Shown: positions 1 to 5,173 of the stretch, piece after piece
Layout: each line of letters begins with the position of its first letter
How positions within the stretch are numbered: the first letter of the stretch is position 1
Origin: Bacteroidales bacterium
GTDB lineage: Bacteria; Bacteroidota; Bacteroidia; Bacteroidales; UBA932
Direction: 5' to 3'
Assembly: GCA_017509375.1 (NCBI GenBank)
Contig: JAFWPT010000247.1
Coordinates: forward strand, 1-5,173
DNA length: 5,173 nucleotides
Notes under the pieces: model-generated
Seen by the model: the letters and a program-made list of their open reading frames with translations, nothing else
Database searches by the model: none
Told to the model about the DNA's origin: nothing
Position numbers and translations under genes: made by a program

Positions 1-522
1 ATGCAGGATTACCCTGTCGCCGATTATCATACCCGGGAAGATGTGGACTCCGGGATAGATTATGCAGTCTTTGCCTATCGTAGTGCCGGCTCCTATCGTG
101 ACATTGTCGTGAATCTCGGTACAGTCCCCTATCCTGCAGTTTTTGCCTATAGTGACGAAATCTCCGACCCATACCTTTTTGCCAAGTTTCGCGCCTGGCG
201 CAATGCGGCAGCGCCCCCTGTGCCGGCGTTTGCCCCCGCTCTTGCCGGACATAAGTTTAAGGAGCCCGGCCATGGCGGCGTACGAATCCGGGACCCGTAT
301 CAAGACGGGCCCTACCGGCTGCTTCGGCTGGAAATCATTATTAACCAGCAAGACGGAAGCCTTGCTGGTGTAAACGTACTGTTCGTATTTCGGATTTGCG
401 AAGAAGCAAACCTGGCCTGGTTTGCCGTGCTCTATCTTTCCTATTGAACTGACTTTCGTTTCCGGGTTGCCTTCTACAATGCCCCCCAGCGCGGATGCAA
501 GGTCCCTGGCGCTAATCTCCAT
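1..522 (-). CDS. lpxD: LpxD, UDP-3-O-acylglucosamine N-acyltransferase (N-terminal part; runs off left edge)
   Basis: LpxD transfers a 3-hydroxyacyl chain from acyl-ACP to the 2-amino group of UDP-3-O-acylglucosamine, the third step of lipid A synthesis, in the cytoplasm. The reverse strand reads open from ATG at 522-520 to base 1 (174 codons, no stop; family members are about 340-350 aa). Residues 1 to about 95 fit the uridine-binding N-terminal domain, with GKPGQVCFFANPKYEQYV at 34-50 and the KASVLLVN strand at 54-61. From about residue 105 left-handed beta-helix hexapeptide repeats begin (IAPGAKLG, VTIGKNCRIGD, VTIGAGTTIGKDC, MIIGDRVIL). The catalytic His lies further on, outside the window. 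An in-frame TAG at 540-538 leaves ATG 522 as the natural start. The gene begins one base after the stop of the FadL-like gene, with a TGGAGG ribosome site inside that gene's end, so the two are probably co-transcribed. A basic linker, GKSGGKRRHRGRC (93-105), joins the two domains. Confidence 0.96.
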   Translation of the reverse strand, partial: MEISARDLASALGGIVEGNPETKVSSIGKIEHGKPGQVCFFANPKYEQYVYTSKASVLLVNNDFQPKQPVGPVLIRVPDSYAAMAGLLKLMSGKSGGKRRHRGRCRIAPGAKLGKKVWVGDFVTIGKNCRIGDCTEIHDNVTIGAGTTIGKDCIIYPGVHIFPGMIIGDRVILH

Positions 523-523
523 A

Positions 524-2215
524 TCAGAACCTCCAGCCTATAGTGAGAAGAACGTCAACCACCTTGCGGTCCAGCTTGATCTCCGGCATGGCAATATCTA
601 TGGGATTGTCATTCTTATCCACCACCCAATACTCTCCGAAATAGTAAGGCTTCAGGTAAGTAGAGGGATACTTGGTAAGGCGGACAGCAGCATCGGCGAA
701 GAAAGAGCCTCTGGAAGCATAGCCAATCCCAAGCGAGAATGCGTGAGTGTTGTTCACGAAGTACTTGAAGTTCGACAGCGGCTCGCCGGGACCTTCCCAG
801 TTGTCTGCAGTAATCATGTTGCCGCTATCGTCCAAAGCATAACGCTCAGGATCGGTGATGATGCTGTAGCCTCCGCGGAGAGCAAGTTCCGGAATGGGCT
901 TGAACTCAAGTCCGGCACGTACCGAGTGGGAGACTCCGCAGAAAAGCCGATTGCATTCATTAGTGAAATCCCAGGCGCCGGAATTGAATATATCGGAGTT
1001 CTCTTCCCCGTATTTCATCACGCTGTAATCGGTAAGTTCATAGTCAACGCTGACGAGCCCGCCGGCGCCGAAGGTCCAGGCGATACCAGCATCCACGACA
1101 TAAGGAGTGCGAAGACTGTAGGAATTGCTTGACCTGGCGGAAGTGCTCGAGCCGTTGAACTTCCTGTCATTGTACTTGGTTTTGGCACTGTACTGCCACT
1201 CCTCGGACACCACCATGTGAGTAGGAGTCTGGAAAGCGGCGCCAATTCTGAGCCCTTCGACGGGAAGGACGATAACACCCGCCTTAGCGTACACGCCGTT
1301 GGCCTCAGTATTAAGCTTGAACACGTTTTCGGAGCTGGTGTAATAGGTAGTAGGCTCCCCTTCTCTCCCCAGATGGTTTCCGTCTTTATCCACGAAGTTG
1401 ACAGGGAAAGATTCCATATTCTCGGCCTTCTCCAGGAAACCGTCTTCCCGGCGGTACCTGGTGGACGGCAGCCCGAGGTTGAAACCGAAGTAAACTTTGT
1501 CCGATACGTTGAATCCCAAGTTCAGGAGAACATCCGACTTGGTGCCGTAGGTATTGTTGTACGACGTCTGGTTCAAAGTACCGGGAACGTAAGCGTAGTT
1601 GTCGGTGGGATCTATCATCTGGTTGGCTCCGGAATACATAAGGGAGCCTTCTCTGCCGAATTCCCCGAATTGATTGGCCGCGTAGGCGGAATACAAGTCA
1701 TTGCCGAACTCCGAGGGCTTCAGGCCGCCGGCCCATGCCGCCAAGTTCCCCAGGAACGAGGTCTTGTCGTTGGTACCGTAGGCCGTAGTGTAGTTCAGGA
1801 AGGTATTCACGGTATTGACCACGAATCCTGCAGTGAAATACTTAAGCCCCTCAAGCTCTCCGGTGTAAAACACCAGGTTCAAGCCGCAGTTGGGCAGATT
1901 GGGTTTCACGTGACTGGTGTTGTGGGGAGAAGAGTAGTTTGCCGAACCGTCAGCCGACCAGCCTGCGCCCGTGTTCTGGATGAGCAAAGCAGGGGTGAGG
2001 GTAAACTGGGAGAAACTGTTGACCGCAGCACCGGCAGGATTGATACCGATGGTGCCAAGGTCGCCTCCCAAAGCGGTGACTGCGTTCCCCAGGCCTACGG
2101 AGCGGGCTGTTCCGTAGTAGTTGTTTCGGCTGAGCATTTCAGCGTAGTATGTATCCTGAGCCCACGCCGAAAGCGTGAGGCCGAGTGTTGCGAGTATGAT
2201 AATTGTCCGTTTCAT
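524..2215 (-). CDS. OmpP1/FadL/TodX-family outer-membrane transport protein
   Basis: This is a predicted outer-membrane beta-barrel of the FadL family, whose members let hydrophobic molecules such as long-chain fatty acids cross the outer membrane; the substrate here is unknown. The 563-aa protein starts with a signal peptide (KR, a hydrophobic run at 5-17, cleavage likely after AWA at 17-19). The mature N-terminus carries the family's hatch signature: Gly-rich RSVGLGNAVTALGGDLG at 38-54, then NPAG at 59-62 (NPA is conserved in FadL). The rest shows alternating amphipathic strands with polar loops, and it ends in LTIGWRF, a typical C-terminal barrel signal with final Phe. At 563 aa it is longer than E. 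coli FadL (about 450), as is common in Bacteroidales relatives. An in-frame TAA seven codons upstream and the signal peptide fix the start. No Shine-Dalgarno is visible. It lies 42 bp after the lipoprotein gene and 1 bp before lpxD, which suggests one operon serving the outer membrane. Confidence 0.92.
   Translation of the reverse strand: MKRTIIILATLGLTLSAWAQDTYYAEMLSRNNYYGTARSVGLGNAVTALGGDLGTIGINPAGAAVNSFSQFTLTPALLIQNTGAGWSADGSANYSSPHNTSHVKPNLPNCGLNLVFYTGELEGLKYFTAGFVVNTVNTFLNYTTAYGTNDKTSFLGNLAAWAGGLKPSEFGNDLYSAYAANQFGEFGREGSLMYSGANQMIDPTDNYAYVPGTLNQTSYNNTYGTKSDVLLNLGFNVSDKVYFGFNLGLPSTRYRREDGFLEKAENMESFPVNFVDKDGNHLGREGEPTTYYTSSENVFKLNTEANGVYAKAGVIVLPVEGLRIGAAFQTPTHMVVSEEWQYSAKTKYNDRKFNGSSTSARSSNSYSLRTPYVVDAGIAWTFGAGGLVSVDYELTDYSVMKYGEENSDIFNSGAWDFTNECNRLFCGVSHSVRAGLEFKPIPELALRGGYSIITDPERYALDDSGNMITADNWEGPGEPLSNFKYFVNNTHAFSLGIGYASRGSFFADAAVRLTKYPSTYLKPYYFGEYWVVDKNDNPIDIAMPEIKLDRKVVDVLLTIGWRF
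530..535 (-). promoter_or_regulatory. Shine-Dalgarno of lpxD inside the upstream gene
   Basis: The minus strand reads TGGAGG here, seven bases before the lpxD ATG. It lies within the last codons of the FadL-like gene (Trp-Arg-Phe-stop). Position and spacing suit an anti-Shine-Dalgarno contact and coupling to the upstream gene. The same bases encode the conserved C-terminal Trp-Arg of the barrel, so the match could be partly a by-product of coding; Bacteroidota ribosomes also rely little on such sites. Confidence 0.5.
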
Positions 2216-2257
2216 ATAGCGAAAGCATAAAGGTTAACTTATACTATTCAATGAGCG

Positions 2258-3130
2258 TTACCGGCGTCCGCCACCGCCGCCACCGCCGCTGGAATGACTG
2301 CTGCCGCCGCCGGAGTAGCTGGAATGTCCGCCGCCGGAATAGCTCGAATGGCTGCTGGAAGAACTGCCTGAGTAGCTGGAAGTCCTGGGCGAATAGTCGG
2401 AACTGCGGGAATAAGAACTGCTGCCGCCGCCGGAATAGCTCGAATGGCTGCTGGAAGAACTGCCCGAGTAGCTGGAAGTCCTAGGCGAATAGTCGGAACT
2501 GCGGGAATAAGAACTGCTGCCGGAACGCCGGTATCCGGAGTCGCCGGAGCTGTCATAGCTTGAAGACCGGGTGGTAGTACTGCCGGAACGGCGGTAGTTG
2601 TTGCCTCCCGTGGCGTAGTTGCCGGGAGACGCCCGTCCTTCACTGTAGCTGCGGCCGTAGTAATGAGGCCTAAAGTGGTGATAATAGCCCCCGTAGTACG
2701 AAGGGCCCCAATAGGAAGGCCCCCAATAGGGATCATACCAGGGGTCATACCAGGGGTCATACCATCCCAGTCCCCCGTACAGGCCCCCATACCATGACGG
2801 GCCCCAATATGAAGGCCCCCATGAGTAATAGCTGCGATAGGCCCAGCCCGGACCGTACCACGGACTGTAGTAAGGACCGTACCAGTTAGGGTACAAATAG
2901 TAGTCGTAGTACCCGTTATCTGCTATCCTAATCGTATCGCGGGCCGTTTTGGACGCCAGGTTACGGGCTGCCATATCTTTGAAATCCTCAGCGGAGTAAT
3001 ACTCCACCACAGGTTCAGGGCGGAAATAAATGCCATCAGGGAAAGTCTGGTTCGAGGCATATTCGGCAACTGTGCCGCAGGATGCCATCGCCAGCAATAC
3101 AGGCAAGAAAATTATCAGGCTCCGTTTCAT
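2258..3130 (-). CDS. Tyr/Trp-rich and Ser/Gly-rich repeat lipoprotein, function unknown
   Basis: Function not recognised. The 290-aa product has a lipoprotein signal (hydrophobic 5-16, lipobox MASC with lipidated Cys18), so it should sit on a membrane facing the periplasm. No acidic export motif follows the Cys, so surface display is not indicated. Residues 19-73 look like ordinary folded sequence. Residues 74-158 are extremely aromatic: 26 Tyr and 11 Trp in 85 positions, arranged as WGPSY and WYDP repeats. From about 160 the protein is Ser/Gly/Tyr-rich, with an identical 32-residue block at 205-236 and 237-268, an HSSYSGGG repeat, then seven Gly and RR. Such low-complexity Bacteroidales proteins are sometimes labelled 'vitellogenin-like' on composition alone, which says nothing of role. 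The clean 873-nt frame, signal, in-frame TAA just upstream (3136-3134) and strong ribosome site support a real gene. It heads the minus-strand group and is divergent from proS. Confidence 0.85.
   Translation of the reverse strand: MKRSLIIFLPVLLAMASCGTVAEYASNQTFPDGIYFRPEPVVEYYSAEDFKDMAARNLASKTARDTIRIADNGYYDYYLYPNWYGPYYSPWYGPGWAYRSYYSWGPSYWGPSWYGGLYGGLGWYDPWYDPWYDPYWGPSYWGPSYYGGYYHHFRPHYYGRSYSEGRASPGNYATGGNNYRRSGSTTTRSSSYDSSGDSGYRRSGSSSYSRSSDYSPRTSSYSGSSSSSHSSYSGGGSSSYSRSSDYSPRTSSYSGSSSSSHSSYSGGGHSSYSGGGSSHSSGGGGGGGRR
2304..2351 (-). repeat. Two 24-bp units encoding HSSYSGGG
   Basis: Units 2304-2327 and 2328-2351 agree at 21 of 24 positions and encode the HSSYSGGG octapeptide repeated near the C-terminus of the lipoprotein. 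The second unit overlaps the left end of the 96-bp duplication. The bases up to the gene's end (about 2264-2303) continue as GCC/ACC-rich sequence encoding seven Gly. Confidence 0.85.
2328..2519 (-). repeat. Tandem 96-bp duplication within the lipoprotein gene
   Basis: Two direct copies, 2328-2423 and 2424-2519, match at 94 of 96 positions. The differences are T2369/C2465 and G2387/A2483. Both fall at third codon positions, so the two 32-residue blocks (205-236 and 237-268 of the lipoprotein) are identical. A unit length that is a multiple of three keeps the frame if copies are gained or lost. Confidence 0.95.
2729..2764 (-). repeat. Three 12-bp units encoding WYDP
   Basis: Units 2729-2740, 2741-2752 and 2753-2764 are identical except for one base in the first. 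They encode Trp-Tyr-Asp-Pro three times (residues 123-134) in the aromatic part of the lipoprotein. Flanking WGPSY-encoding 15-bp units form a looser repeat of similar composition. Confidence 0.9.
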
Positions 3131-3135
3131 TTGTT

Positions 3136-3143
3136 ACCTCCTT
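3136..3143 (-). promoter_or_regulatory. Eight-base Shine-Dalgarno of the lipoprotein gene
   Basis: The minus strand reads AAGGAGGT, ending five bases before the ATG at 3130. This is close to the full complement of the 16S rRNA 3' tail. Most Bacteroidota genes lack such a site and use A-rich leaders, as proS does on the other side of this intergenic region. Confidence 0.8.
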
Positions 3144-3156
3144 AAAAAATAGTTTG

Positions 3157-3164
3157 TATATTTG
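3157..3164 (+). promoter_or_regulatory. Candidate Bacteroidales -7 promoter box for proS
   Basis: TATATTTG matches the Bacteroides primary sigma factor -7 consensus TAnnTTTG exactly. A TTTG that could act as the -33 element lies at 3130-3133, but the spacer is 23 bp, longer than the usual 19-21, so the promoter may be weak or the -33 contact degenerate. Transcription would begin near 3170 and leave a leader of about 60 nt before proS. Confidence 0.5.
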
Positions 3165-3229
3165 TGTCCGCAACATCCGTGCCGATAAGCAAGGATTGAA
3201 CTATGCAAATTTGGTAAAAAAAAAGAAAT

Positions 3230-4708
3230 ATGGCAAAAGAGGTTACAAAACGAGCTGACAATTATTCGCAATGGTACAACGACCTAGCCCTGAAAGCAGA
3301 CCTGGCAGAACAGTCTGCAGTGCGTGGTTGCATGGTCATAAAGCCCTATGGCTATGCTATTTGGGAGAAAATGCAGTCTATCCTGGACGGTATGTTCAAG
3401 AAGACCGGCGTACAAAATGCTTATTTCCCTCTTTTCATTCCCAAGTCGTTCTTCAGCCGTGAAGCCGAGCATGTCGCAGGCTTCGCAAAGGAGTGCGCCG
3501 TTGTGACACACCATAGGCTCATGAACAGCCCGGACGGCAGCGGAGTGGTAGTTGACCCTTCCGCCAAGCTTGAGGAAGAATTGATTGTCCGGCCTACTTC
3601 CGAGACAATTATCTGGAATACTTACAAGAATTGGATTACCTCTTGGAGAGATCTCCCGGTGCTTTGCAACCAGTGGTGCAACGTAGTCCGCTGGGAGATT
3701 CGCACCAGACTTTTCCTGCGTACCGCCGAGTTCCTCTGGCAGGAAGGACATACCGCCCATGCAAGCGCCGAAGAGGCCCAAGCAAAGGCGGAAGAAATGG
3801 TGAAAGTATACGCAGACTTCGCCCGCAATGTCATGGCCCTTCCGGTAATCATCGGCCACAAGAGTCCCAACGAGCGTTTCGCCGGGGCAATCGACACCCT
3901 GACCATCGAGGCAATGATGCAGGACGGAAAGGCCCTGCAGGCCGGTACCTCCCACTTCCTCGGCCAGAACTTCGCAAAGAGCTTTGACGTGCAGTTCACC
4001 AACAAGGAAGGCAAGCAGGACTATGTGTGGGCGACATCCTGGGGCGTGAGCACTCGCCTTATGGGAGCCTTGATCATGGCACACGGAGACGACAACGGAC
4101 TGGTGCTGCCACCCGCCCTCGCGCCTATCCAGGTGGTTATGGTGCCTATTTACCGCACCGATGAGGAGTTAAGCGCCGTCCTGGACGAGTTCGACAAAAT
4201 CAAGGCTGAACTGGAAGCCTTGGGTGTCAGCGTCAAGGTTGACAAGCGCGACACCCTGCGTCCCGGGTTCAAATTCGCCGAGTGGGAACTCAAGGGCGTT
4301 CCGGTACGTCTTGCCATGGGTGCCCGCGACCTAGCATCAGGTACCGTGGAAGTTGCCCGTCGCGACACGCTCACCAAAGAGACTATGCAGCTTGAGGGTA
4401 TCGCCGCCCATATCAAGGGCTTGCTGGACGATATCCAGGCCAACATTTACAACAAAGCACTCGCCTTCAGGGATGCAAATGTAGAGAAGTGCGACGATTG
4501 GGAAGACTTCAAAGTCCGCATCCAGCAGGGCAAGTTCCTCCTCTGCCACTGGGACGGCACCACGGAAACAGAGCAGGCGATCAAAGACGCCACCAAAGCC
4601 ACTATACGGTGCATCCCCGTGGACAGCTATGTATGTGAGGAAGAAGGCAAGGATATTTTCTCCGGAAAGCCTTCACATCAAAGGGTAGTATTTGCAATTT
4701 CTTATTGA
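3230..4708 (+). CDS. proS: Prolyl-tRNA synthetase, archaeal/eukaryotic type
   Basis: ProRS charges tRNA-Pro with proline in the cytoplasm using ATP. The 492-aa protein is the compact class II form without the editing insertion of the E. coli type. Motif 1 lies near 60-71 ([12 protein letters not shown]), the RPTSE proline/ATP-site signature at 121-125, motif 2 around 154-177 (RWE, then [15 protein letters not shown]), and motif 3 at 275-299 ([16 protein letters not shown], then LPPALAP). The anticodon-binding domain follows (about 300-405). The C-terminal ProRS domain (about 420-492) ends in a conserved Tyr (VVFAISY). In that domain only Cys439, Cys461 and Cys469 are seen, so the four-Cys zinc site of archaeal enzymes seems incomplete. 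An in-frame TAA at 3215-3217 fixes the ATG. It is preceded by an A-rich leader and no Shine-Dalgarno, as is normal in Bacteroidota. The DUF3078 gene follows after one base. Confidence 0.98.
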   Translation: MAKEVTKRADNYSQWYNDLALKADLAEQSAVRGCMVIKPYGYAIWEKMQSILDGMFKKTGVQNAYFPLFIPKSFFSREAEHVAGFAKECAVVTHHRLMNSPDGSGVVVDPSAKLEEELIVRPTSETIIWNTYKNWITSWRDLPVLCNQWCNVVRWEIRTRLFLRTAEFLWQEGHTAHASAEEAQAKAEEMVKVYADFARNVMALPVIIGHKSPNERFAGAIDTLTIEAMMQDGKALQAGTSHFLGQNFAKSFDVQFTNKEGKQDYVWATSWGVSTRLMGALIMAHGDDNGLVLPPALAPIQVVMVPIYRTDEELSAVLDEFDKIKAELEALGVSVKVDKRDTLRPGFKFAEWELKGVPVRLAMGARDLASGTVEVARRDTLTKETMQLEGIAAHIKGLLDDIQANIYNKALAFRDANVEKCDDWEDFKVRIQQGKFLLCHWDGTTETEQAIKDATKATIRCIPVDSYVCEEEGKDIFSGKPSHQRVVFAISY

Positions 4709-4709
4709 T

Positions 4710-5173
4710 ATGAAACGTTTTATCATTGCTATGGCATCATTGGCGGCAGTTGTTGCTCCCGCATTTGCCCAGGATGACGCCCAAAAGGCTGCCGCCGAGG
4801 CCGCCGCCGCTTTCGTGGGAGCTCCGGACGAGCAGGCCGTTCAAGCAAAACCCAAGTATTGGGAGACATCGTCGGTATTCGACCTCGGACTCAACCAGAC
4901 TTCTTTGAGGAACTGGGCCGCCGGCGGTTTCGACAATGTGACTTTCAGCGCCGGAATCGACGCCAAGGCGATCTTCACCAAAGACCTCATGTCCTGGAAC
5001 AACCGTCTCCAGCTGCAGTATGGTTTCATATGGTCGCAGGACAAGGCCACTGTGCTCCAGAAGAGCAATGACCGCATATATCTGGAGAGCAAATTTGCCT
5101 ACAAGACAGCCAAAGACAGCAAGTGGAACTGGACGGCAAGCTATGACTTCCGTTCACAGTTCACAGACACCTG
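4710..5173 (+). CDS. DUF3078-family protein, probable outer-membrane barrel (N-terminal part; runs off right edge)
   Basis: The frame stays open from ATG 4710 to the window end (154 full codons plus two bases). A signal peptide is clear: KR, a hydrophobic run at 4-15, and AFA at 18-20 with cleavage before QDD. After an Ala-rich stretch (24-38) comes the DUF3078 signature: LNQTSLRNWAAGG at 61-73, then a strand-like run and WNNRLQLQYGF at 96-106. From there sequence alternates as in outer-membrane beta-strands. The family occurs mostly in Bacteroidota and has no established function; location in the outer membrane is inference. ATG 4710 is preferred over Met8 because it gives the complete signal peptide. 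It begins one base after the proS stop with no Shine-Dalgarno, so translation probably depends on ribosomes finishing proS. Typical members are around 300 aa, so roughly half is missing. Confidence 0.88.
   Translation, partial: MKRFIIAMASLAAVVAPAFAQDDAQKAAAEAAAAFVGAPDEQAVQAKPKYWETSSVFDLGLNQTSLRNWAAGGFDNVTFSAGIDAKAIFTKDLMSWNNRLQLQYGFIWSQDKATVLQKSNDRIYLESKFAYKTAKDSKWNWTASYDFRSQFTDT

Noticed and set aside
1..447. Plus-strand open frame at the left edge
   Set aside because: Its repeated Tyr-Ala/Val pattern is the antisense shadow of the LpxD hexapeptide repeats read on the minus strand.
422..2230. Long plus-strand open frames (422-1132 and 1217-2230) opposite the FadL-like gene
   Set aside because: They mirror a strongly supported barrel gene with signal peptide and C-terminal signal. 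Their translations show no domain, signal or plausible start context.
2216..2257. Possible terminator or promoter in the 42-bp gap between the lipoprotein and FadL-like genes
   Set aside because: No stable hairpin with a T-run and no TAnnTTTG match are visible; GTTAAC is only a short palindrome.
2203..2790. Other open frames across the repeats of the lipoprotein gene (plus 2203-2484, minus 2248-2790)
   Set aside because: Low-complexity, stop-poor repeat DNA is open in several frames. Only the 2258-3130 frame has a signal peptide, a ribosome site and synonymous differences between repeat copies.
3206..3213. Palindrome CAAATTTG in the divergent region, resembling a -7 box on both strands
   Set aside because: It deviates from TAnnTTTG at the first base, and I found no TTTG at the right distance on either strand. 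It is too short to call an operator.
3284..4084. Minus-strand 266-codon open frame opposite proS
   Set aside because: It lies antisense to a highly conserved synthetase, and its translation shows no recognisable features.
4684..4695. TAGTATTTGC near the proS end as an internal promoter for the DUF3078 gene
   Set aside because: The spacing between TA and TTTG is three bases rather than two, and no -33 partner is evident. The one-base junction favours read-through expression.

Overview
The window looks like a stretch of chromosome from a Bacteroidales (Bacteroidota) bacterium of moderate GC. The signs are a bacterial prolyl-tRNA synthetase of the archaeal type, a DUF3078-family outer-membrane protein (a family largely confined to Bacteroidota), a FadL-like barrel of the Bacteroides kind, a TAnnTTTG promoter box and an A-rich leader without Shine-Dalgarno in front of proS. 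The genus cannot be fixed from this sequence.

Layout: five genes in two divergent groups share a 99-bp intergenic region (3131-3229). The minus-strand group reads leftwards: a Tyr/Trp- and Ser/Gly-rich lipoprotein of unknown function (3130-2258), a FadL/OmpP1-type outer-membrane beta-barrel (2215-524), then the first 174 codons of lpxD (522-1), which runs off the left edge. The plus-strand group is proS (3230-4708), followed one base later by a DUF3078 protein (4710-5173), which runs off the right edge. Nearly all of the window is coding. The only gaps are the 99-bp divergent region, 42 bp between the lipoprotein and barrel genes, and 1 bp at each of the two tight junctions. I see no RNA gene, mobile element, CRISPR array or clear terminator.

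How the genes fit together: the minus-strand group is about the outer membrane, with a lipoprotein, a hydrophobic-substrate channel and an acyltransferase of lipid A synthesis. The plus-strand group joins a housekeeping synthetase to a predicted outer-membrane protein by what looks like translational coupling. The less ordinary points are the lipoprotein gene, which has a 96-bp tandem duplication with only synonymous differences and an eight-base Shine-Dalgarno that is unusual for this phylum; the identical TGA-T-ATG junctions; and a ProRS whose C-terminal metal site looks incomplete. I found no convincing new multi-gene system; this is mostly ordinary core genome.
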